Origin: Azospirillaceae bacterium
GTDB taxonomy: Bacteria > Pseudomonadota > Alphaproteobacteria > Azospirillales > Azospirillaceae
DNA: 64,000 nucleotides
Assembly (NCBI GenBank): GCA_028283825.1
Contig: JAPWJW010000003.1
Location: 2,108,501-2,172,500 of the forward strand
Direction of reading: 5' to 3'
Part shown: positions 58,046 to 64,000 of the stretch, in pieces
Numbering within the stretch: the stretch's first letter is position 1
Layout of the letters: each line of letters opens with the position of its first letter
The notes under the pieces: model-generated
What the model was told of the DNA's origin: nothing
The model's database searches: none
Seen by the model: the letters and a program-made list of their open reading frames with translations, nothing else
Made by a program: the position numbers and the translations under genes

Positions 58046-58090
58046 TTCGATTTCTTTAACATGTTCGCCGAACGCGTTAAAGAAATCGAA
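58046..58090. repeat. AT-rich 15-bp perfect inverted repeat between bolA and DUF2889 gene
   Basis: TTCGATTTCTTTAAC (58046-58060) and GTTAAAGAAATCGAA (58076-58090) are exact complements around a 15-base spacer. The spacer holds TGTTCGCCG, identical to a half-site of the hipBA operators. It may be a terminator shared by convergent genes or a protein-binding site; its AT content differs sharply from the surroundings. Confidence 0.7.
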
Positions 58091-58103
58091 AAATCTTAAC
58101 ACG

Positions 58104-58667
58104 TTATGCCACCCCTTCCGGCCCATCGTAATGCTCCGGGAACCAGCGGCGCACCACCGGGCCGTCGCTGGCCATGACGTGGCAGGTGTTCAGCACCGGG
58201 GGCGGGCGGTTGGTGCCGTCGCCGCCGTTCCGCTTGGCGTTCAACCGGGGAGCCAGGGTCTGGAAGGCGGTGGTGGCCACGGGGCCCAGCAGTTCCACCA
58301 GATGGGTGCAGCCTTCCGTGCCACCCAGGCGCTGGCGCACGGCGCGGGTCCAGCCGGCGGCGATGCTCAGGCCCACCAGGCGCTGGAAGTTGTCCAGGAT
58401 GGCGGGGCAGTGGGCGAAGGGCGAATTGTCGGTGGCGACGTCCACCGCCCGCACCGTCAGCGTGTCGTCCACCGTCAGGCGTATCCACATCTCATGCAGG
58501 AACTGCCCGGGCTCTATCGTGCCGCGCCATTCGTTGGCGAAGGGATAGGCCTTCTCGTCCGTGATGTGGCCTTCGATGTCCCACAGGCCGTCTTCGCGTT
58601 CATAACCCTGGCAGGTGACGCGGCGGGTGTGCAGCGGCTGGCGTGCCGCCGGAGGGGATAGGGGCAT
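58104..58667 (-). CDS. DUF2889 domain protein
   Basis: A 187-residue soluble protein of the DUF2889 family. The N-terminal pattern PLHTRRVTCQGYEREDGLWDIEGHITDEK is the family signature, followed by GQFLHEMWIRLTVDDTLTVRAVDVATDNSPF and CPAILDNFQRLVGLSIAAGWTRAVRQRLGGTEGCTHLVELLGPVATTAFQ, with conserved His and Cys residues. The function is unknown; relatives occur near aromatic or phenolic metabolism genes. The ATG at 58667 is supported by GGAGGGG-like purines in the minus direction being absent only further up; 58703 is an alternative. Confidence 0.85.
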   Translation of the reverse strand: MPLSPPAARQPLHTRRVTCQGYEREDGLWDIEGHITDEKAYPFANEWRGTIEPGQFLHEMWIRLTVDDTLTVRAVDVATDNSPFAHCPAILDNFQRLVGLSIAAGWTRAVRQRLGGTEGCTHLVELLGPVATTAFQTLAPRLNAKRNGGDGTNRPPPVLNTCHVMASDGPVVRRWFPEHYDGPEGVA

Positions 58668-58684
58668 GGGTGTGACCCAATAAA

Positions 58685-58719
58685 GAAACGGACGCCCGTT
58701 CATATTGGGCGCCCGTTTC
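58685..58719 (-). terminator. Rho-independent terminator of the aroKB operon
   Basis: On the minus strand GAAACGGGCGCCC and GGGCGTCCGTTTC pair over 13 positions with a single mismatch, around a 9-base loop, followed by TTTATT. It lies about 29 bases past the aroB stop codon. Confidence 0.82.
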
Positions 58720-58747
58720 CAAAGCGGTCAAGTGATGCGGTTTGGCC

Positions 58748-59878
58748 TTAGGCTTCCAGGGCCGCCGCCACCACGTCACGCACCGGCGCCGGGTCGATGC
58801 CGCGGGCGGTGAAGGCCTGGCCGATGCCGCGCGCCAGGATGAAGGTGATGCCGCCGTCCAGCACTTTCTTGTCCTTGGCCATGTGGGCCATCAGGGCATC
58901 CACCGTCCAGCGGCCCCGGCTCAGATGGGCGGCACCGGTGGGCAGGCCCACGGCCGCCAGGTGGCGGCGCATGCGGGCCAGGTCGTCGGGCGGGCACAGG
59001 CCCAGGCGCACCGACAGGTCGAAGGCCATGACCATGCCGATGCCGACCGCCTCGCCATGCAGCAGTTCGCCGCCGTAGCCCACCTCCGCCTCCAGCGCGT
59101 GGCCGAAGGTGTGACCCAGGTTCAGCAGGGCGCGTACGCCGCTCTCGCGCTCATCCTGGGCGACGGTGTCTGCCTTGGCGGCCACGCTTTCCTGCACGGC
59201 GCGGATGCGCAGGGCCGCGTCGCCGGCCACCAGGGCGGGGCCGTTGACTTCCAGCCAGTCGAAGAAGGCCGGCCGGTCGATCAGGCCGTATTTCACCACC
59301 TCGGCATATCCGGCCAGCACCTCGCGCCGGGGCAGGCTGTCCAACGCGGCGATGTCGGCCAGCACCAGGCGCGGCTGGTGGAAGGCGCCCACCAGGTTCT
59401 TGCCGTGGCCGGTGTTGATGCCGGTCTTGCCGCCGACACTGCTGTCCACCTGGGCCAGCAGCGTGGTGGGCACCTGGATGAAATCGATGCCGCGCAGCGC
59501 GATGGCGGCGGCAAACCCGCCCAGATCGCCGATGACCCCGCCGCCCAGCGCCACCAGCACGGTGCCGCGCTCGATCCGGCGGGACAACAGCGTCTCCATC
59601 ACCGTTTCCAGGTGGCGGAAGCTTTTGGTCGCCTCGCCTGCCGGGACCAGGATGGGATCCAGCACGCGGCAGCCGGCGGCCTCGACCGAGCGGGTGAAGG
59701 ATGCCAGGTACAGGGGCGCCACCGTCTCATCACTCAGCACCACCAGGGGCCGCTTGGTGCCGATGGCGGCGGCGACATGGGGGCCGGCGTTGGCGATCAG
59801 GCCGCTTCCGACCCGCACGTCATAGGACCGGTCACCGAGGGCGACAGGGACGGCGACCGTGGGAATGGACGCGTTCAT
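58748..59878 (-). CDS. aroB: 3-dehydroquinate synthase
   Basis: A 376-residue NAD- and metal-dependent enzyme that cyclises DAHP to 3-dehydroquinate in the shikimate pathway. [16 protein letters not shown] is the NAD-binding loop, [40 protein letters not shown] carries substrate-binding residues, [10 protein letters not shown] follows, and the metal ligands include the Glu of YAEVVK and the His residues in [11 protein letters not shown] and [11 protein letters not shown]. Its ATG overlaps the aroK stop by 4 bp. Confidence 0.96.
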   Translation of the reverse strand: MNASIPTVAVPVALGDRSYDVRVGSGLIANAGPHVAAAIGTKRPLVVLSDETVAPLYLASFTRSVEAAGCRVLDPILVPAGEATKSFRHLETVMETLLSRRIERGTVLVALGGGVIGDLGGFAAAIALRGIDFIQVPTTLLAQVDSSVGGKTGINTGHGKNLVGAFHQPRLVLADIAALDSLPRREVLAGYAEVVKYGLIDRPAFFDWLEVNGPALVAGDAALRIRAVQESVAAKADTVAQDERESGVRALLNLGHTFGHALEAEVGYGGELLHGEAVGIGMVMAFDLSVRLGLCPPDDLARMRRHLAAVGLPTGAAHLSRGRWTVDALMAHMAKDKKVLDGGITFILARGIGQAFTARGIDPAPVRDVVAAALEA

Positions 59879-60483
59879 GGTTCCACCGCGGCGGCCAGGG
59901 GCAACGCTTCCAGGGGCGAAGGGCCGTTGCCGGCCGGGGTGTCGTTGTCCAGATAGTGCTGCAGCGCCTCCACCACCCGGTCCACCGTGTCCTCGGCCGG
60001 CCGGTCGCCGCTGTCGACGATGATGTCGGCCTGGGCGTAATAGGGGTGGCGCAACTCCATCAGCTGGCGCAGGGTTTCGCGCGGGTCGCTGTCCTTCAGC
60101 AGGGGGCGGGTGCCCCGCCGCGCGGTGCGCTGGACCAGCAGGTCCAGTTCGGCGCGCAGCCAGATGGACAGGGCGCGCTGGCCCACCAGGGCGCGGGTGT
60201 CGGCGTCCATGAAGGCGCCGCCGCCGGTGGACAGGACCTGCAGCGGCTGGTCCAGCAGGCGGGAAATCACCCGGCGCTCACCCTCACGGAAGGCGGGTTC
60301 GCCATAACGGTCGAAGAATTCCGGAATACTGCATCCGGCGGCGCGCTCAATCTCCTGATCGGCGTCGACGAAGGGCAGGCCCAGGCGGCTGGCCAGGCGG
60401 CGGCCGATACTGGTCTTGCCGGCCCCCATCAGGCCCACCAGGACCAAGGTGCGCGGCGGGCGCTGGTTCAGGGTCGGCCGCAT
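59875..60483 (-). CDS. aroK: Shikimate kinase
   Basis: A 202-residue P-loop kinase that phosphorylates shikimate. Walker A is [15 protein letters not shown] near residue 20, [33 protein letters not shown] contains the shikimate-binding Asp/Arg residues, the glycine motif is LSTGGGAF, and the lid/R-rich segment is [17 protein letters not shown] seven bases upstream strongly supports the ATG at 60483 over the one at 60501. It forms an operon with aroB and faces away from the xerD cluster. Confidence 0.94.
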   Translation of the reverse strand: MRPTLNQRPPRTLVLVGLMGAGKTSIGRRLASRLGLPFVDADQEIERAAGCSIPEFFDRYGEPAFREGERRVISRLLDQPLQVLSTGGGAFMDADTRALVGQRALSIWLRAELDLLVQRTARRGTRPLLKDSDPRETLRQLMELRHPYYAQADIIVDSGDRPAEDTVDRVVEALQHYLDNDTPAGNGPSPLEALPLAAAVEP

Positions 60484-60911
60484 CACAGCACCCCTCCGCA
60501 TGCCGGAACCGGCGCACGGCCGCTCGGGGTGGCGTTGCGCGTCCGGGGGGTGGACGCTACAGTGCCAGGCGCTAACACCATTTTTGCCGTTTCTTCCATC
60601 ACAGCCGAGACCTGCAAAACCGTTCCCGTACCCTGGACCGCTTCCGCTTGGGCGGGGCCCCGTGCCCGGGTTTGTTCTTCATCCCTGTTACCGGCCTTCC
60701 CGCCCCGGCCCTGCGGCTTTAGGCGGACTGTCCGGTGACCGTCGCCCCGTGGGATGGCTGATGCAGCCGCCCCGGGAAACGTTTCGGGGGCACTGCATAA
60801 CACAGTCGCTTCCGCCTGTCCCCCGACTCCACCTTGGGTATGGCGCACTGCGGCCCTGCTTTTGCGACCAACCCATTCCTTTCCCTTCGTGACCCGAGTG
60901 CCGATCCCGCG
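60484..60911. other. Non-coding gap between divergent aroK and the xerD cluster
   Basis: No convincing coding region is seen in about 430 bases. It should contain the divergent promoters. A near-perfect palindrome, CCCCGGGAAACGTTTCGGGGG, lies around 60770-60791 and could be an operator or hairpin. The open frames here lack ribosome-binding sites and recognisable sequence. Confidence 0.4.
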
Positions 60912-61052
60912 ATGAAAAAGCTTCTTCTGATCCTGATCGCCCTGGTGATTCTGGCTGGTGCCGGCGCCGCCGTCGTCGTGGCCGCCACCACCTCTCCGGC
61001 GCCGTCCGCGCCCACCGAACGGGTGATCTCGAATGACCGCTTCCCGCAGTAA
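60912..61052 (+). CDS. Very small membrane or secreted protein
   Basis: A 46-residue protein with Lys-Lys after the start, one hydrophobic helix (LLLILIALVILAGAGAAVVVAAT) and a short Pro/Ser-rich tail ending DRFPQ. It overlaps the start of the next gene by 20 bp in another frame, so translation of the two is probably linked. I do not recognise a family. The helix and the overlap are the main support. Confidence 0.6.
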   Translation: MKKLLLILIALVILAGAGAAVVVAATTSPAPSAPTERVISNDRFPQ

Positions 61053-62856
61053 GAGGATGCTGGCCCGCGCTTGCATCCTTGCCGCCGGGGCCGCCGGGCT
61101 GATGACCGCTTCCGTGGCGTTGGCCCAGAGCGGCGCGCCCACGCCGTTGTGGCCCAATGCGGGCCAAGCGACGCCCGGCACCGCCGCCCCCGGCGTAGGG
61201 CCCGGCGCGATCCCGCCGGCCCAGCCCGCCTACACGCCGCCGACCCCGCGCGCCTCGTCGTTCGAGGTCTCGGCCCTGCCGGCGGTGATGCCGGATGGCG
61301 GCGGCATCCTGGACACCAACCAGGGCGGCCTGGGCCAGGCCCTGTGGTCGGACAGCCCGCGCGGCCTGATCGATCGGGCGCTGGCCTCGCTGCCGGCCTC
61401 CAGCCCCTCGCCGGCCGTGCGTGCCCTGCTGGGCCGGGTGCTGATGTCGGCCGGCACGGCCCCGCCCGCCGGCCCGAACGCCAAGGACGTGCGCAACTTC
61501 CTGGGTCTGCGTCTGGAACGCCTGGCCCTGCTGGGCGAGTCCAAGGCCGACGCCATGGCCAGCCTGCCCACAGCGCTGGAGGATGCCGGCGGGGCCGAGG
61601 CCTGGGCCCGCCTGTCGCTGCTGACCGGCGACGGGGCGGCCTGCGACCGCATGGAGGACATGCAGAAGCGCTTCACGGATGGTGAGATCCTGATGCTGGG
61701 CGTGGTCTGCCAGGTGCGCGCCGGCAACACCGACGGCATCATGCTGTCGCTGGACATGATGCGTGAGCAGGGGGTGAAGGACGACAGCTTCGCCCGCCTG
61801 GCCGAACTGGCCGCCAACGGGCAGAAGGTGGCGTTGAAGGGCCTGAACACGGTGACGCCGGAAACGTTGGCGCTGGCCCGCGCCATGTCGCGCGGCCTGC
61901 CGGCCGACCTGCCGCCGGCCCAGGTGCAGGGGCTGAACCCGGCCGCCGCCGCCGCGCTGTCGGACCTGCCCGACATGCCGGCGGCGTTGAAGCTGGTGGC
62001 GGGCGACCGCGCCGCTGCCCATGGCACCCTGCCGTCGGCGGCCCTCGCCCCCCTCTACAAGGCCGCCAAGGTGGCACCCAGCGACCTGAAGAACGCGGTG
62101 GGTGTGGCCGACAAGCGCCAGGGTGCGGACCAGCGCGCCATCCTGTACCAGGCCCTGACGGGGGAGACGATCCCGTCGCTGAAGGGCGCCATCCTGGCCA
62201 AGGCCGTGGATGTCGGCGACCCCGCCCTGCTGGCGGGTGCCTGGGGCGACCTGCTGGCCCAGGAACTGGGGCAATTGAGCCCCAGCCCGGCGCTGAAGGA
62301 CGTGGCCCCGGCGGCCGTCCGCCTGCTGCTGCTGCAGAACCGGCGCGACCTGGCCCAGCCGTGGTTCGAACTGGCCTATCAGACGGCGCAAGAGGCGAAA
62401 GAGGGCAAGCCGGTACTGGCCTACCAACGCCTGGTGCCCCTGGCCGTGCTGGGGGGCCTGCTGCCGCCCGGTGGCATCAACTGGGCGCAGTGGCTGGACG
62501 CCGTGAAGGCGGATGCCGATGTTCCGTCGCGCGTGCGGGCCGGCACCATCCTGGCCCTGCTGACCGCAGCGGGGGAAAAGGTGGACCCGGTGCTGCTGGC
62601 CCGCATGGCCACGGCGACCGAGGCGCCGGGCGTGATCCCGGACGCCGCGTCCTGGATGCGGCTGGACCAGTCGGCCGTGACCGGGCGCAAGGGTGAGGTG
62701 GCGGTGCTGGCGCTGGCCGAACTGGCTGATGCCGGTCCGGCCGCCACGCCGGCCACTGTGGCGTCGCATGCATTGAACGCCCTGTCGTCCGTCGGCCTGA
62801 AGGACGATGCCCGCCGCCTGGCGCTGGAGGCGGTGGCCGCCTTGTCTGGCGTCTGA
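61033..62856 (+). CDS. Large secreted Ala-rich helical protein of unknown function
   Basis: A 607-residue protein with a signal peptide (MLARACILAAGAAGLMTASVALA/Q), a Pro/Ala/Gly-rich spacer, and a long helical region from about residue 95 to the end. That region is rich in Ala and Leu with TPR-like or alpha-solenoid pairs (GLIDRALASLPASSP, VRALLGRVLMSAG, LLTGDGAACDRMEDMQKRF). Similar alphaproteobacterial proteins are annotated as antifreeze-type polyproteins because of composition alone, which says nothing about function. It is immediately followed by xerD, 2 bp downstream. Confidence 0.8.
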   Translation: MTASRSKRMLARACILAAGAAGLMTASVALAQSGAPTPLWPNAGQATPGTAAPGVGPGAIPPAQPAYTPPTPRASSFEVSALPAVMPDGGGILDTNQGGLGQALWSDSPRGLIDRALASLPASSPSPAVRALLGRVLMSAGTAPPAGPNAKDVRNFLGLRLERLALLGESKADAMASLPTALEDAGGAEAWARLSLLTGDGAACDRMEDMQKRFTDGEILMLGVVCQVRAGNTDGIMLSLDMMREQGVKDDSFARLAELAANGQKVALKGLNTVTPETLALARAMSRGLPADLPPAQVQGLNPAAAAALSDLPDMPAALKLVAGDRAAAHGTLPSAALAPLYKAAKVAPSDLKNAVGVADKRQGADQRAILYQALTGETIPSLKGAILAKAVDVGDPALLAGAWGDLLAQELGQLSPSPALKDVAPAAVRLLLLQNRRDLAQPWFELAYQTAQEAKEGKPVLAYQRLVPLAVLGGLLPPGGINWAQWLDAVKADADVPSRVRAGTILALLTAAGEKVDPVLLARMATATEAPGVIPDAASWMRLDQSAVTGRKGEVAVLALAELADAGPAATPATVASHALNALSSVGLKDDARRLALEAVAALSGV

Positions 62857-62858
62857 TC

Positions 62859-63917
62859 ATGGCGCCGCGCGTGGCAAAATCGGCTGAACCCGGGGCGGCG
62901 CCCAAGCGCGCCTCCCCCGGCCGGCCGCGCGCGGCGACCCTGGCCCTGCCGCCGGGGGTGGACGCCTTCCTGGACATGCTGGTGGCGGAACGCGGGGCTG
63001 CGGCGAACACCCGCGATGCCTACCGCCGCGATCTGGTGGACGTCGCCCGCTTCATCGCCGCCCAGCAGGGCGGCCAGGGGGCGGCGCTGGACCAGGCCGG
63101 CACCGACGACCTGCGGGCCTATCTGGACCATCTGGGCCGCGACGGCACCCAGGCCGCGGTCCGCACCGTGGCCCGCCGGCTGTCGGCCCTGCGCCAGTAC
63201 TACAAGTTCCTGGTGTCGGAGGGGCGGCGCGACATCGACCCAACCGCCGTGCTGGACGGTCCCCGCCTGGGCCGGCCCCTGCCCAAGATTTTGTCCGAGG
63301 CCGACGTGGGCCGCATGCTGGACACGGCGGCGCTGCAAGGCGGGGCGGAGGGCTTGCGCCTGGTGGCCCTGCTGGAACTGCTGTACGCCACCGGCCTGCG
63401 CGTATCGGAACTGGTGGGCCTGCCCCTGTCGGCCTTCAGCCGCGACGGCCGCGTGCTGGTGGTGAAGGGCAAGGGCGGCAAGGAACGCATGGTGCCGCTG
63501 TCGCCCCCGGCGCGCGATGCGCTGGCGGCATATCTTCCCCACCGCGCCGTCTTCTTTTCGCCGGGCCGGGAATCACGCCAGGCCTCGCTGCTGTTCCCCT
63601 CGCGCAGTTCCGGCGGCACGCTGACGCGCCAGCGTTTTGGCCAATTGCTGAAGGATCTGGCGCTGGCGTCCGGCCTGGATCCGGCCAAGGTCAGCCCCCA
63701 CGTGCTGCGCCACGCCTTCGCCACCCACCTGCTGGACCATGGCGCGGACTTGCGCTCCGTCCAGAAGATGCTGGGCCATGCCGACATCGGCACCACGCAG
63801 ATCTATACCCATGTGGTGGGGGAACGGTTGCGCCGCACGGTGGAGGATCACCACCCCCTGGCCCGGGGGATGAACCGGGGCCCCAAGGGGCCGAAGCCGG
63901 GCGGGGGCGAGACCTGA
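62859..63917 (+). CDS. xerD: Site-specific tyrosine recombinase XerD
   Basis: A 352-residue tyrosine recombinase. The N-terminal SAM-like core-binding domain (VDAFLDMLVAERGAAANTRDAYRRDL) is followed by the catalytic domain with Arg in LLYATGLRVSELVGL, Lys in VKGKGGKERMVPL, HVLRHAFATHLLDHGADLR, the second His in MLGHADIGTTQIYTHV and the Tyr nucleophile in the same segment. It resolves chromosome dimers at dif with XerC. Position next to aroK/aroB matches the usual alphaproteobacterial arrangement, so this is the housekeeping recombinase rather than a phage integrase. Confidence 0.93.
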   Translation: MAPRVAKSAEPGAAPKRASPGRPRAATLALPPGVDAFLDMLVAERGAAANTRDAYRRDLVDVARFIAAQQGGQGAALDQAGTDDLRAYLDHLGRDGTQAAVRTVARRLSALRQYYKFLVSEGRRDIDPTAVLDGPRLGRPLPKILSEADVGRMLDTAALQGGAEGLRLVALLELLYATGLRVSELVGLPLSAFSRDGRVLVVKGKGGKERMVPLSPPARDALAAYLPHRAVFFSPGRESRQASLLFPSRSSGGTLTRQRFGQLLKDLALASGLDPAKVSPHVLRHAFATHLLDHGADLRSVQKMLGHADIGTTQIYTHVVGERLRRTVEDHHPLARGMNRGPKGPKPGGGET

Positions 63918-64000
63918 TCCCTTGTGATAGCGCTAGCCCCCAGCCCCCGCCCATGGTAATCAGCCGCCTTCGGCCTGCGTATGGCCCCGCCTCGGCGGCA
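63918..64000. other. No gene seen at right edge
   Basis: The remaining 83 bases after xerD contain no supported feature and are cut by the window edge. Confidence 0.5.

Noticed and set aside
60416-60892. 158-codon plus-strand frame in the aroK-xerD gap
   Set aside because: It begins inside aroK on the opposite strand, lacks a ribosome-binding site, and is Pro/Arg-rich without recognisable pattern.
60688-62769. A 693-codon minus-strand frame
   Set aside because: It is antisense to the secreted Ala-rich protein, which has a signal peptide and sensible codon use. The antisense translation is dominated by Gly, Arg and Gln.
62859-63917. XerD considered as an integrase marking a genomic island
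   Set aside because: It lies in the usual aroKB-xerD neighbourhood, has the housekeeping XerD pattern, and no attachment repeats or mobility genes flank it.

Overview
This 64 kb window is a chromosomal segment of a high-GC alphaproteobacterium, most likely from the Rhodospirillales/Azospirillaceae (Azospirillum, Nitrospirillum, Niveispirillum). The assignment rests on gene content: a class I lysyl-tRNA synthetase, the two-subunit aerobic cobaltochelatase genes cobS/cobT, an FnrN-type regulator with C-x2-C-x7-C spacing, a TipF-like degenerate EAL protein, MeaB, and an Atm1-type exporter. Most genes are core metabolism in short operons with 4-bp ATGA/GTGA overlaps. No prophage, CRISPR array or rRNA operon is visible.

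Layout. 0.1-5.9 kb: threonine aldolase, lysS, a queuine-salvage pair (tgt and the transporter yhhQ) and rpmB. 6-12.4 kb: meaB, a ParE/RHH toxin-antitoxin pair, an Atm1-like ABC exporter and a PAS sensor kinase. 12.5-13.5 kb: an intact IS5-family element with TAA target duplications. 13.5-18.5 kb: a membrane-anchored adhesin-head-like protein, a HAD phosphatase, the TipF-like protein, pyrD and a DUF952 gene. 18.8-25 kb: a small gene behind a sigma-54 promoter, a TonB-dependent receptor and a DinG-like helicase, the last two frameshifted. 25-29.5 kb: GST, mtgA and the feoA-feoB-Cys-rich protein iron(II) operon. 30.8-34.3 kb: a complete polar amino-acid ABC importer. 34.4-38 kb: PagL-like protein, tRNA-Ala(CGC), yggT, DUF167 and argG. 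38.1-39.9 kb: hipBA with three evenly spaced operators. 40.5-45.4 kb: rlmN, an fnr-type regulator, a GNAT-like gene and rlmI. 45.5-50.4 kb: nadABC behind paired palindromic operators, followed directly by an Xre/RES toxin-antitoxin pair whose toxin family destroys NAD+. 50.4-64 kb: murI, a group II intron inserted just behind a transcription terminator, cobT/cobS, a J-domain protein, bolA, aroKB and xerD.

Three things stand out. First, a family of about 100-130 bp intergenic repeats (eight loci, one tandemly triplicated) carries hairpins whose stems change by compensatory substitution while their loops stay constant. It behaves like a structured RNA or REP-type element and I do not recognise it. 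Second, four otherwise conserved genes (TonB receptor, dinG-like, feoB, rlmN) each carry a single small indel, which suggests residual assembly errors although real inactivation or slippage cannot be excluded. Third, the regulatory DNA is unusually readable: sigma-54, FNR, HipB, NAD-operon and toxin-antitoxin operators can all be seen directly.

Long open frames antisense to real genes are common here because of the GC content and have been left out.
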